From positions 55,864 to 119,863 of the forward strand of contig CAICTM010000107.1 of NCBI GenBank assembly GCA_903772945.1: 64,000 nucleotides of DNA. Direction: 5' to 3'. Under the pieces are notes generated by a model. It was not told the origin of the DNA. It did no database searches and saw nothing but the letters and a program-made list of their open reading frames with translations. Each line of letters opens with the position of its first letter. The stretch's first letter is position 1. The position numbers and the translations under genes are program-made. Origin of the DNA: Seminavis robusta (lineage: Eukaryota; Bacillariophyta; Bacillariophyceae; Naviculales; Naviculaceae). This document shows positions 21,122-32,538 of the stretch, one piece after another.

Positions 21122-23154
21122 ATGACGACAATGAGGCCGTCTCTAGCAGCTTTATTACTCCTGCTGCTGCCCTTGTTGTCTTGTTATGCGGAAACCGTGG
21201 GACTGGAGTCGGTGAAGAAACGAGAAAATGGCCCGATTCCACCCAACACTCAACGAGCTCCAAGTCGCGAACAACCCGCCAAGAACAAGGGTCTTCCCAA
21301 AGCGTTGGCCAGTGGCACGCAGTACATTATCGGTGGCGAAGTGGTGACGTCCCGAAGTGAATATCCCTACTTTGTCCAATTGCCGGGATGTGGAGCTTTT
21401 CTCATTCATGATGATAGTGAGTGCGAACAAAATAGATGATGAATATATATTACTAGTATGTGGATCAGATCTAACCTCTTCTTCTTCTGTTTCTGTCGTT
21501 TTTGTTCGGATCAGTCGCTCTGAGTGCCGCCCATTGCGACGTGGTGATCCAACCCCTCAATACGCGTGTCTTGGTGAATGGGATTGAGGTCGATACGGGT
21601 ATTCAACGAACCGTGGACCGCAGCCTTCAGCACCCCCTGTACGATGGGTGGCGATCCGACTATGATTATCTCGTCTTGAAACTCGACTCCAGCGCATTGG
21701 TGGATGCGAGTGGCAATCCCACCGGCGCTGCCAAGGCGGAATTGAATGCGGAACGAGAAATTCCCGCTCCTGGTGATACACTGACGGCCATTGGGTACGG
21801 TCGTTACGACAATGATTCGTACGAAGGCAGCGACGTCTTGTTGGATGTCGATTTTGAATACATTGACGACGATACCTGTACGGAACGATGGGGACCCGAC
21901 TATTTTGTCCGGGACGTCATGTTTTGTGCCGGTGTACTAGAAGGAGGCGGTAAGGGAAGTTGTAATGGCGACAGTGGTGGTCCCGTCTTGGATCAAAACA
22001 CGGGTACCATTGTGGGGATTACATCGTACGGCAGTGGCAAGGAATGTGCGTCGGCGTCCCGTCCCAACGTCTACGCGCGTGTATCGGGGGCATCGACGTG
22101 GATTCGCAATACCCTCTGCGAATTGACGGACTATCCTCCCGATTATTGCGACGGAGATGGTGGTCCTACAGTGCCCGATCCCGGTCCGGGGGATGTCTCC
22201 ATTTATTTTGATCTCGATGGCAAAGCCAATGAAACTGGATTCTCCTTTACACACGATGATTCGGGATATGTCTATGCCTACGCGACCTTTAATGAATCCA
22301 TGAACAATCAAGAATACTCCATCAGTCTACAAGATTTGCCCGTCGGAAACTATACGCTGGCCGTCAATGATGCCGCGGGAGATGGATTTTGGTAAGATCA
22401 GAAGAACAACAATGAAACATAGGTTTGTGGGGTTGTGTTTCTCCATGTGATGTGATATGTGTTCTCACTGATCTTGTCCTACACTACACGACAAAAACAA
22501 TACAGCGACTATTTCAGCGGCGCCGGCTGTCAAGGTGCCTTTGCCGTCGTCGACGACAATTCCGAATCCAATTTTCCCGTTTACATTAACGACAACTTTT
22601 ACTATTACTACATTGGCGTCAAGTTGGAAATTGACAATGACGGTGTGCTCGAATATCGTTATGAAACCTATTGGCCCGGATCGTCCTTTGAACCAGCCGA
22701 CAATTATCCCCAATTGTACGATGAACTCTGGCCCGGACCGCATCCCACCGAACCTTCCAGTGTCTACATTAATCTCAAACACGATGATTTTCCCGGAGAA
22801 ACACGATGGCATCTCTATCAACACAGTGGCGGTCATACGTGGTCCACAGTCACGTCGTACGATGGTGGGACAGATGCACCCTTTAACGAATTGGTCTCGG
22901 TCGAATTGAAAGACTTGGAATCGCCGGGTTGGTACCATTTCTCCATTGAAGATTCGCGGGGAGACGGTATTTGCTGCTACTACCGACGTGGATGGGTCGC
23001 CATTACGGCCGTTCTCGAGGTCACCGAGAAACCCGGCATGGTATGGGGAAACAATGGTGAATTTGGAGATGGAACCGAAATCTTTTTCCATTTGGACGAA
23101 AACGGCATGGTCAGTGAGTTTTCCGCGCAGCGTCCCAGTGCCGCGAGGTTGTAG
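21122..23154 (+). CDS. Secreted S1A (trypsin-fold) serine protease with two C-terminal domains (606 aa)
   Basis: Exons are 21122-21416, 21515-22391 and 22506-23154, with introns of 98 and 114 nt in consistent phase. A signal peptide (LAALLLLLLPLLSC) is followed by a propeptide and the activation site YIIGGEV. The catalytic triad is His105 (SAAHC, straddling intron 1), Asp149 (DYDYLVLKL) and Ser252 (CNGDSGGP). The position equivalent to trypsin Asp189 is Gly246, so cleavage after Lys/Arg is not expected. The C-terminus holds two related beta-rich domains, each with a Gly-Asp-Gly-(F/I)-C core (GDGFCDYF across intron 2, GDGICCYY near 22965-22980). It is secreted or cell-surface by inference. Confidence 0.88.
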
Positions 23155-23946
23155 ACGGCTGGTGGCATGTGGTAGCGTAGACACTCTTTGCCGAGCTGTC
23201 TTGCAATAAAGGGGACAGCGAGAAAGCAAATTAGGAGAACCAAATCAACAAACAAACCAACTAGAAGAACCAAACTCTAGAGATCATAAGTGCTCTGGCA
23301 GGTGAAATTAGAATGAAACTTTTGTCAAGCTGAATAGATTGGTGCTCTCAGCCAGAACTCGGGGAAAGGGCACTGTGTCTGATCTTTCCTCGCTTAATAA
23401 AAAAAAGAGAGCTAGCTGGTGGTAACAGACGAGGCAAAACACGTTCAAAGGACAACTAGAAGCAAATCTGGGTTCCAAGCCGCAGAACAAATAGAGCTGG
23501 AACGAAAAAGAACCCGGCCCAGCATTTGGTTGTTTTGCCTTGAGTTCTGGCTCCTTCCAGCTGGCAAGGGGCTGGCAATTCGTTTCTCAAGCTAGCTAGA
23601 GGGAGTCAGCAGTGAAGGGGAAACGACCAAAGGCTGCATCGGTGGCTGAGCTTTTGCTGTCTGGGCTGTATAGCCGGAACAATAAAAGAGGCACGGTACG
23701 GATGAAAGCTCCGAGCCCTGCAATCCACAAGGAAACGACGCCTTCATTGTTGCTCTATGTTCTTTTGGCTCCTAACAACTTCTTAGCCCACGACACCACG
23801 ACAACGTTTAAACCAAGGTTTCTCTGCTACCGCCCGTAGTTTTCACACACTTGCTTATATGGTTGATTTGATATGCATTAGTATGTATTCGATCTAACAG
23901 GTTGGTTCCTGTCTCGTTTCCTCTGATTTGGTGGGATGGAAAAAGA
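23155..23946. other. Intergenic, no gene seen
   Basis: The 3' flanks of the protease and of the convergent methyltransferase meet here. Short frames have no recognisable content. No RNA gene was seen. Confidence 0.5.
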
Positions 23947-23988
23947 CTAGCTAGCTAGCTAGCTAGTCGCTAGCTAGCTAGCTAGCTC
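23947..23988. repeat. (CTAG)n microsatellite
   Basis: CTAGCTAG units run from 23947, interrupted once by TCG at 23967-23969. The stop codon of the methyltransferase gene (TAG on the minus strand, 23984-23982) lies inside the array, so repeat length change could alter its C-terminus or 3' UTR. Confidence 0.85.
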
Positions 23989-25233
23989 TCAACAGCAGTA
24001 CTACCGGTACCATTGCGATAAGCCTTTTCCTTCTTGACCCACAAAAAGTCATGGCAGCTCTTGGCAACCTTCTTGGCTGGGCCAAGGCCACAAGCAAAGC
24101 CCCAATCACGAAGCTCATCCATGCTAACAAACAGAAAAAAGAGATGGAGCAGAAGTTAGTAAGAAGTACAATAAAGCAAAACCCCTTATCAAAGACACTT
24201 GCCAATAAAACCTTTCGTGCTTAATGTTGCATCCGAAAACCATGGAGGTCACCATGACAAAGCCAGCTTCTTCCAAAAGTGGGAACTGCAAGCCAAAGTA
24301 GTACAGTTCCTCATAAGTTTCAATCCAGGCCTTGGTGACATGGGTTTCAATGGTCAACTGACCAATGTGTTCAAAGAAGGTTGGGTCTTCTGCCAAAATG
24401 TCCCTAGCTAAGGCCACTTCACATCCCTCACAATCAATTTTCATAATATCAATGTAATCCAGTTTGAGGAACTTTCTCAATGCTGGCATGGATGTGTACC
24501 ACCACTCCTCTTCAGGTCGCACCATCTTTTCTTCATTGGGTCTTAGGGTTGTGAGGCCAAAGTTATGAAAGGTCACCAAGGGGTGCAGTTTGGAGGGATG
24601 TACAATAGTTGGATCAGCCGCAAAGCCCCTGCAACCCCAGGTATTGGCTAACTTGATGTCATAGCTGGGATCATTGTTGATTCCAAAGGACATGAATGTG
24701 CAAGGCTTGGGTGGTGCTGGGCCACAGAGACGATGGTCTGATCCAGGAACAAAAAGCTCACAGACTTGATCTCGTGGGATATGCAGGGAGAATGGAGCCC
24801 TGCCCATCTTCTTGCCGTACTTTCTGACATATGGTTCAATGTCCTTGATGGCTTGTTCTTGTTGCTCCTTGTTCATTTCATGCCAGAGTTTCCACTTGGG
24901 ATGAAGACTCTTGGGTGATGGATCAAATGAGATTCCTTTGGGAGTTGTTGACGTCTCTGGCTTTTCCGGAATTGCGTCTTGTTGTTGTTGTTGTTGTTGT
25001 GTCTGCAGGGGAGGTGTTGATGATTCCACTTGCGGCGGAGAAGTCGTCGAGAGCCATGTCAATGCATCATTGACATGATTGTTTCTGTTGGGAATGGCAT
25101 ACATACCAGAAAACATCAAAAGGACACCAAGAGTGGCAATCATCGACTTGTGGCCATGTTGATCATCGTGACGCCCGTTTCGTCGTTGTCGCCTCGACAC
25201 GAGCGCATCCAGTCTGCTGTTTTTAGGAGACAT
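23982..25233 (-). CDS. Methyltransferase-like, Methyltransf_22/FkbM type, copy 1 (387 aa)
   Basis: Exons are 25233-24212 and 24123-23982; the junction (88-nt intron) uses a weak GTTTTA donor but is in phase. Residues about 30-48 (ATLGVLLMFSGMYAI) form an N-terminal membrane anchor after a basic tail, giving a type II Golgi-like topology. A Gln run follows. The core holds FMSFGINNDPSYD (SAM-binding motif I), GCRGFAADPT and IDIMKIDCEGCEVALARDI, characteristic of the METTL24-like/Methyltransf_22 group. The C-terminal exon (ELRDWGFACGLGPAKKVAKS) is shared with the paralog at 26.6-27.9 kb. The substrate is unknown, probably glycan or a secretory component. Confidence 0.8.
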
Positions 25234-25260
25234 CGTCCAAGGCAGGGAGCGGCTGATCAA

Positions 25261-26605
25261 TTGCTTTCAACTATGATGTTGCAACTCAATACCCACAGCG
25301 TATTACCGAGGGTTGTCATGAGCCTGAGAATGAAAATGAACCTTGTTGGATCGAGTAACCATTGAGACAGCCTAAACAGGCCGGCGCCATGCTTCTTCTT
25401 TGTAGTCATCGCGAAAGATGATGATGACTATTGCCACCAAACGAAAATGTCCGGCCATCACGCCAAATTCGTTTCATCTGGAGCGCCCTGGAAACATTGT
25501 TCTCACTTAATAAAAATTGACGTCCCTGTTACTCCTGGGTACCATCCCCTGACCTCAGTTAGAAGAAGGTTCAACTAGCCAGTCAGCTATCTAGCTACTA
25601 GTGCATTAATCTTTCTTTGCCACAAACCGTCAGAGAACTGCTGGATGTGGCCAGGAGTGGATGATGGCACTGGAACACGGAATGGAATCTGACGCTGTTT
25701 GGGGCGAGAGATGTGGGGCCAATTGCTAGCTGGGCGGATCAGAACGACCGAGCCTTTCAAAAATATGGAGATGACAGGCCCATAAAAAGCAGGAATATGT
25801 AAAAGAACCTCACTTGGGAGTACCGTACGAGCCTTCGCTTTCAACAAAGGTGCTCATTTACTGTGGGACCAAAGCTTGCTGTTCGTTGGAGCAGCCACGG
25901 GGGCAAGGACCCTACGATGGGCCGGCCTCGGTACTTTCCGTGCTAGAGCTGCTGCGAAGGACTTTTGATGGAGCACTTCAGCAGGGCATCGTCCGCGCAT
26001 GAGACGGGCCCTTTTGCTCGGAAAGCCAGAGCTTGAAAGCCAAGCTTTGCACGTTGCCCATACCATACAGCTCGAGCGCTGCACTAGGCTGTCAGTCAAC
26101 AGCCAAAGAGGCTCGTTGGATTTGATGCCACAACTGGGGTCCAGATCATGGATACTATTTTGCGACCTGCACGGTCGGCACTAGATGGGACAACGAGTGG
26201 TTCATGGCAATACAACATCGGTGTCGGAGAATTTGAAGTCGTGCGCAGTCACATCTAGCCAGCCACTAGAACACCTACCGGAACCCAATGTGGCGTGACG
26301 GCCGGTAGGGGGCAAACTGGAATCGAGCGCTTGGTCCACGATAGCAACGACGGCAACATACGCACAAGGTTGTCAAGGCTTTCTGGCGTCGTTCCCACTG
26401 CTTTTGTAATGTTTGGATTCCATGGCCACCAGCAAGGGATGACAACAGCCGAAACTCTCTGTGGAGCTTCTACACAATTTCGTAGGATTGATTTGGGATT
26501 CATTGGATTGTTTTTAGTTGTTGGCTATCAAAGATCCATCCCCGGGAATGCAAAATATCGTCAACTTGGACCAGTCATACGGTACGTTTGATCACTATTT
26601 GATAG
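25261..26605. other. Spacer between the two methyltransferase copies
   Basis: About 1.3 kb without a recognisable gene. Short frames on both strands (for example plus 26295-26591 and minus 25847-25587) have no domain. The high similarity between the flanking paralogs does not visibly extend into this spacer. Confidence 0.45.
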
Positions 26606-27867
26606 CTAGCCAGATGCATTTGTGTACTTGTAGGCCTTTTCCTTCTTGACCCACAAAAAGTCATGACAGCTCCTGGCAACCTTCTTGGCTGGGCCAAGGC
26701 CACAAGCAAAGCCCCAATCACGAAGCTCTGGCATGCAACCATCTGATGGAGCAAACACAATGAATAGAAGTAAGCAACAATCAAACTGAGCAAACAATTC
26801 CAGATATACGTACATCTTTCATGCTTCACATTACAACCAAATACCATGGAGGTCACCATGACAAAGCCAGCTTCTTCCAAAAGTGGGAACTGCAAGCCAA
26901 AGTAGTACAGTTCCTCATAAGTTTCAATCCAGGCCTTGGTGACATGGGTTTCAATGGTCAACTGACCAATGTGTTCAAAGAAGGTTGGATCTTCAGCCAA
27001 AATGTCCCTGGCTAAGGCCACTTCACATCCCTCACAATCAATTTTCATAATGTCCACATAATCCAGTTTGAGGAACTTTCTCAATGCTGGCATTGAAGTG
27101 TACCACCACTCCTCTTCAGGTCTAACCAGTTTTTCTTCATTAGGCCTTAGGGTTGTGAGGCCAAAGTTATGGAAGGTCACCAAAGGATGCAACTTGGAGG
27201 GATGTACAATAGTTGGATCAGCTGCAAAGCCACGGCATCCCCAGGTATCAGCCAGTTTGATGTCATAGCTGGGATCATTGTTGATTCCAAAGGACATGAA
27301 TGTGCAAGGCTTGGGTGGTGCTGGGCCACAGAGACGATGGTCTGATCCAGGAACAAACAGCTCACAGACTTTGTCTTGTGGGATATGCAGCTTGAAGGCT
27401 TTTAAATGGATCATTCGACCATACTTTTTCAAGTATGGTGCAATGTCCTGGATTGCTTGCTTTTGCTGTTCTTGATTCATTTCATTCCAAAGTTTCCATT
27501 TTGGATGCAGACTTTTAGTGGATGGATCAAAAGAAATTGGTTGAGTGGGTTTGCTTGCTAATGAAACAGACGCTACTGATGAAACGGATGCTGCTGGCGT
27601 CGCCGCTGGCTGCATTGGCGCTGAAACTTGTTGCTGTGTAGCTTGCTCTGATTGCTGCTGTTCCTGTAGATGCGGTATCGAATCGACGCGCAATGATCGC
27701 GAAGTAGAAGCAGAAGCTGCCTGAAGACTGAGCAATGCCAAACCATCATCGATGTTGTCTCTGTTTCGAATCCCAACAACGATCATTAAAAGAATCCCCA
27801 AAGTGACCACCGTCACAGTTTGGTTACCATGGTGGCGGCGCGACTCTTGTGGTCTCAGCCGTCGCAT
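26606..27867 (-). CDS. Methyltransferase-like, Methyltransf_22/FkbM type, copy 2 (396 aa)
   Basis: Exons are 27867-26814 and 26742-26606 with a 71-nt GTACGT/CAG intron. The first true ATG is at 27867; the longer open frame upstream lacks ATG. The layout equals that of copy 1: basic tail, membrane anchor (VTLGILLMIVVGI), variable Gln/Ala/Ser stem, then a nearly identical catalytic region (FGINNDPSYD, IMKIDCEGCEVALARD). DNA similarity across the catalytic part is very high, while stem and anchor are diverged. This pattern fits a tandem duplication with purifying selection or gene conversion on the catalytic part. Confidence 0.82.
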
Positions 27868-27876
27868 GATTTGCAA

Positions 27877-27977
27877 GAAGATAAGCTTGTTCGAGAGCAA
27901 CTACTGGTACCAGTGAAAGAACAAACAAGAGATCGACTTTATGATGGTGCGAAGATAAGCTTGTTCGAGAGCAACTA
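27877..27977. repeat. 27-bp direct repeat, 74 bp apart
   Basis: GAAGATAAGCTTGTTCGAGAGCAACTA occurs at 27877-27903 and again at 27951-27977 (written here in full as 27 bases only by position: key ends GAAGATAAG and AGCAACTA). The pair lies directly upstream of methyltransferase copy 2 and may affect its promoter or 5' UTR. Confidence 0.75.
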
Positions 27978-28276
27978 TAACTAAAAGGATGTTGGGACTC
28001 GTCACTCGGTGAGAAGTGGGAGACGTTCGGTTGGACAGGTGCGCTATAATATGAATTTTGGATCTGTGACTGACTCGACTTGTCACTCGCGAGCGAGGAT
28101 GTGCAGGCCACTTTGCTCGCGGGAGCCCCAAAGTTTTGGTTCAACGTGCCAACACATTATGGTGCCATCATCTCGGTGGCCCAGGTGGTATCTTCATCAT
28201 GGGAGCGAGACACATCGGAGCCTTTAGGAATTCAAGCCTCGTTGCTATCTCTAGTACTGGTAGTCGCTTCTCCACG

Positions 28277-29781
28277 ATGACTGCTGCCAATAGTCGCCTC
28301 ATTCTCGGAGGACTATTCCTTTTGGCTGTTTGGCATTCTCTGGATGTCTCCAATCCTAAAGCATGGACGTTTCGGGAATTGAAGCGAGATCTGCGGGGTC
28401 TTGCTGCCAAGTCCAACAACCGTGACGAACCTTTGATTTTATCCGGATTGAACGCGACGAGTCCCGTTCGCTGTCATAACAACGCATCGTACTGCTGCGG
28501 GCTATGGAATGTCACCGCCGACGACTGGTGGATGCATCATCCTGATTGGGAAGTGGTCCATGAAGATTCCTTCAAGTTTTGTTTTGCTCCCGTCCAGAAT
28601 GACACCAAGCGTGCCTTCATTCGAGATCTTCATTGGCTTCAATGGCAGTTTGATATTGACGAATCCAGCACGAACGAGATTTCATCTCTAGAACGACCCT
28701 TGCCAAGTAACTACAATTTTTCCGTCAACTGTTCAGATATGAGAGCAACTGTGAACATCAACTCAGGCTACGGTGCCAGCCTCATGTGGCTGATTCACTC
28801 CTTCTGGGAAGCTTACACACAACGAAAGCCGTTTCAAACCATTCAAAAATGGCCTTGGCTATACACGTTTTCTAGACCCGACAACAACAGCACATGGGCA
28901 AACTGTAAAGAGAGGGATCAGACATGCTTTTATCTGCCGATATCACCCTGCAGTCGCGAAGACAAGAACCAACCAAGGTATGAAAAGCGACCTGAAAATG
29001 GGAACGAAACGCAGGTCATGCAAAGGCTGTGGATAGAGGAGTACCTATCTAGACCAAAGCAATTCTTGAGGCAACAGCTCTATCATCTTCGACAGCCCAT
29101 TGAGCACACATTGAGGAAGAATGGATGTCTAGCAATGCATGTTCGGCGAGGAGACGGTAAGCATCGGATCATTATGTAAATTTCCGGGGGAAGCTGCTCG
29201 ATAAATCTTGCCGTTGTGCGTGGCCCTCATGCTTGTTTCTGTATTGTTCTAATTGCCTGCGTGTTGGGGTAGCCGGTGCTCCAAAACCGCCGTACCGTCG
29301 GTATGCGGCAGTTCAAGAATACTTGGATCAAGTTCCCAATCTGACCGCCAACACTACCATATTTCTTCTGACAGATGATGCCAGTACTATTGAAGAGGTT
29401 CGGCAACATCATGCTTCAAAGCATCATTGGGTCTACACAAACAAGATCAGGGTACATGGAGTGGAACAGGGCTTCAACAATCATATTCCAGCGCACAGTA
29501 GCGGTCCCGATGAACTTGCCTACATTTCCGTGGAGCAAGAGCTAGCGTCCAAATATTGTGACTCGTTGGTGCATGGGAGATCCGGGTACGCATACACATT
29601 ATTTGAGAGAATGAAGTCTACAGGTCGTCCCATCCAAACGTATTACTTGGAAACCAGGGTTCTCCCCCGTTCAGCAAATCCATTCAAAGGAAAACCGCAA
29701 GAACGTGCAGCTTTCTTGATGCAACAGGTTCAGGATCTCTATCAGAAACAAAATGAATCAAATGCTCAACTTGTATCATGA
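28277..29781 (+). CDS. GT23-like (alpha-1,6-fucosyltransferase-type) glycosyltransferase (462 aa)
   Basis: Exons are 28277-29156 and 29273-29781 with a 116-nt intron in phase. The start gives a short N-terminus and a signal anchor (LILGGLFLLAVWHSL), a type II Golgi topology. Residues near 287-294 read AMHVRRGD, the nucleotide-sugar motif of GT23 and O-fucosyltransferase folds, split after the final D by the intron. Later IFLLTDDAST and ISVEQELASKYCDSLVHGRSGYAYTL match the order seen in FUT8-type enzymes. Several N-glycosylation sites are present. An upstream in-frame ATG at 28199 would add 26 residues. It is divergently placed from methyltransferase copy 2, about 410 bp apart. Confidence 0.75.
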
Positions 29782-29929
29782 GTAGGAAAAAACACACGCT
29801 AACAAAACAGAATGCACAGCCTGACTTGGAATTACTGTGCTATGAGAGGCCAACGGCAGACGACTGTCCTGCCATCATAAGTGCTACCGCAGTGGCAGCA
29901 ACGTCACTGCCAGAAGTCAGAATGCGACC

Positions 29930-30595
29930 ACATGGCCCACTCCAGAGTTCGTTTTTGACTCGGCAACCAGAGGATAAAGAGCAAACCTAGATGTGCAGTC
30001 GTGAAATCTAGCTTTGCTGATTCTTAGGCAACGAGCATTGCCGAATCTTCGTCCGCGTGGTGCGTTTAAGTCAGCCACAACAATATTCTTGTCGTTTTCG
30101 TTCTCGTCTGAGATTGCTGCCGGTGGTCCCTCTAATGCTGCATGATGCCCGGTGGCAGCTCCTCTGTGGCGGTGGAGACAACAAAGAAAACACGCACAGC
30201 ATGGCAACACTGGCCAGTATAGGCAAGATCACATTCTTCCCTCCGACCCAAGAGCAACCTGGCTGAGCTTCACAAGTGGATTTGTCATCAGTGAGGATGA
30301 ATCCGCCTCGATGACTGGGGTTTGCGCGTGACGACCGGGTAGCGCAGCGATTGTGCCGCCACCAGCAGTCGTCAGCTCGCTCATCAGGATTCTTCGCCAA
30401 GGTTGGTCATGCAATCGGAAAAGATCCAGATGCAATGGCTTGCTTGACCAGAGAGCAACTCGTCCTAGTACATCATGCATGCGGCGTGTCAAATTTGATT
30501 CCCTCGCATTGAACATACGCATCGGCAGTGTCCTGCAGCAGAAGAATAATAGCAGCTTGGAGCAGTCGCCTCGGAGCCATTCGATTGCGATTCAT
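29930..30595 (-). CDS. Possible small secreted or type I membrane protein gene, structure unresolved
   Basis: An ATG at 30595 opens a frame with a good signal peptide (MAPRRLLQAAIILLLQDTAD). It then hits a stop at about 30470. In another frame, about 30380-30190, a Cys-containing stretch (DDCWWRHNRC, STCEAQPGCSWVGG) is followed by a membrane-like segment (VILPILASVAMLCVFSLL). A third frame gives an acidic tail (AAISDENENDKNIVVADL). The pieces suggest a spliced gene, but I found no consistent junctions; it could equally be a pseudogene. Confidence 0.28.
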
Positions 30596-30919
30596 AACTT
30601 CCTAACAATCTTGTTGCACTGCTCAGGTACCGTATACTGGGGATGATGCTGAGAGTGCGGTCTAATACCGGTATAGGACGGAGGCTAGCTTCCGAAGCAA
30701 GGTTTTGCATCATCGCATCGAATCTCGTCTTCTACCTCCTCACGAGCTTCCAGCTGCACTACAACTAGACGTCAAAACAATACTTCGTAGCACCACCGCG
30801 TGAAACTTTTACGTCGGGCCCTGGGACTGCCTGCCCGGCTGGCTGGATCTGCAACTCGAAGGCGCTTTCCACAGCCGAATGAGGAACGCTACGTTACTGT
30901 AAAACTGCACCGACTTTGA

Positions 30920-31275
30920 CAATGTAGCTACCATACGAATTTGAATGACGAATGCTATACATGGAGCCACCATACGAGTTTGAATGAATGAAGATGCCAA
31001 ATCGCATGTAGCTGTACGACTTTGAATGATATGCATGTAGCCACCACACGACTTTGCACATGCAGCCACATAGATTTTGAATGAATGAATGAAGAAGATT
31101 TTGAATGAATGAATGAAGATGCCACATCGCGTGTACTAGTAGCTGTACGACTTTGAATGACATGCATGTAGCCACCACACGACTTTGCACATGCAGCCAC
31201 ATAGATTTTAAATGAATGAATGAAGAAGATTTGAATGAATGAATGAAGATGCCACATCGCGTGTACTAGTAGCTG
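30920..31275. repeat. Tandem repeat, 125-130 bp unit, ending at the assembly gap
   Basis: The block AGATGCCACATCGCGTG starts at 30992 (variant), 31117 and 31247. Between them lie GTAGCTGTACGACTTTGAATGA, GCATGTAGCCACCACACGAC and TTTGCACATGCAGCCACATAG, each repeated, plus short GAAT runs. An earlier partial unit begins near 30920. The array runs into the N stretch. Open frames across it are produced by the repeat and are not genes. Confidence 0.85.
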
Positions 31276-31286
31276 NNNNNNNNNNN
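31276..31286. other. Assembly gap (11 N)
   Basis: Eleven N bases join the 125-130-bp array to a GAATGAAG microsatellite. The true length of repeat here is unknown. Confidence 0.99.
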
Positions 31287-31432
31287 AGGAATGAAGGAAT
31301 GAAGGAATGAAGGAATGAAGGAATGAAGGAAGGAAGGAATGAAGGAAGGAATGAAGGAATGAATGAAGGAATGAAGGAATGAAGGAAGGAATGAAGGAAG
31401 GAATGAAGGAATGGAATGGAATGAATGAATCT
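31287..31432. repeat. (GAATGAAG)n / (GGAAT) microsatellite
   Basis: Almost only GAATGAAG and GAAGGAAG units on the plus strand, purine-only apart from T. The longest frame across it (minus, His-Ser-Phe repeats) is a by-product. Confidence 0.92.
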
Positions 31433-31660
31433 ACACTGCATTACTACAGCTACGGATACAAGAAGTGGGTAGAGCCCCTGTTAAAAATAAAAAAAAATCT
31501 GCTACTATGAATTGTTGTTGCTATTCTAATGATACCTTCGAAAGGATTTGTATTGGTTTGTGTTTGGTTATTGAGTGTGTTATGTACATGTATGTATTGG
31601 TTTGTTGTTGTGTTAGGTGGACAATAGCAATAGCAATGCATAGCACAAAAATTAACTTAC

Positions 31661-32372
31661 ATGTTTTGTCTTTTGTCCCCCATAGAGGAGGGGGCCGGCC
31701 TCTGTGTTGCTGACCTACAAAGACGAACGGGCAATGCAATGCACGACACACGACAAACGAGCGAGTGGACTTACCTTGGTGCCTGGCCAGAGGACTTGTG
31801 GTTTGTTGTCTCCAAGTGGAGCCTATAAAGAATGAATGCACGCAAACAATAACAATGCACGACACGACCAACGAGCGAGTGGACTTACCTTAGTGCCTGG
31901 CCAGAGGACTTGTTGTTGTTGATCATCTCCAATCGGAGACCTATAACTACAAGCAAGAAAGAGCAAGTGTCAGTAGCAAAGCAAGGTGTTAGTGGTGTTA
32001 GTGGTGTGAGTGTGTTAGTGCAAGCATTAGCAACCACGACAATGCAAAGCAAACAATTTAACTTACGTGTTTTGTCTTTTGTCCCCCATGGAGGAGGGGG
32101 CCGGCCTGGAACGTACCTTGTTGTATCTCCAAGTGGAGCCTGTGAATTACGAGAAAGTGCAATGCAACCACGACACGACAAACGCTTATGAGTGAACTTA
32201 CCTTGTTGTTGGAACGTACCTTGTTGTGTCTTCAAGTGGAGCCTGTGAATGACGAGAAAATGAGAAGATCAAGACGAATGAGGGGGACGAGCATGCATGA
32301 GCAATGTTGGAACTTACGCTGGTGCCTGGGCCCTAGGACTTTGTGTGTTTGTTGTCATTTCCAAGTGGAAGC
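31661..32372 (-). repeat. Tandem array of six mini-exon-like modules with splice consensus
   Basis: On the minus strand six short related segments are each preceded by an AG acceptor (CACAG, TATAG or GTAG) and followed by GTAAGT. Coordinates are 32372-32318, 32242-32202, 32139-32067, 31940-31889, 31822-31775 and 31714-31661 (55, 41, 73, 52, 48 and 54 nt). The spacers (75, 62, 126, 66 and 60 nt) have intron size. Five segments start with a GCTCCACTTGGAGA-type sequence (Ala-Pro-Leu-Gly-Asp). Two end with CTCTGGCCAGGCAC(C/T)AAG (L-W-P-G-T-K), and two contain GGCCGGCCCCCTCCTC. A further degenerate unit may lie at 32380-32450. It may be the 3' part of the gene at 32.5-34.3 kb, a separate gene, or spliced non-coding RNA. 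Confidence 0.6.
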
Positions 32373-32538
32373 CTGTGAAAGAAAAGATCAGGACGAATGA
32401 GGCGGACGAGCATGCATGAGCAATGATTGAACTGACCGACCTGCAATGCAAAGAAGTGAAAGTGTGTTAGTGTCGTCGCATCCGTCTTGTGTCTTGTGTC
32501 CTCCCTCCGCTTGCCCTCCGCAGCATCCAACCAATCCA

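Noticed and set aside
30809-31441. Several minus frames rich in Ser/Phe/His/Ile
   Set aside because: They follow the tandem satellite and GAATGAAG repeat and contain no start or domain structure independent of it.
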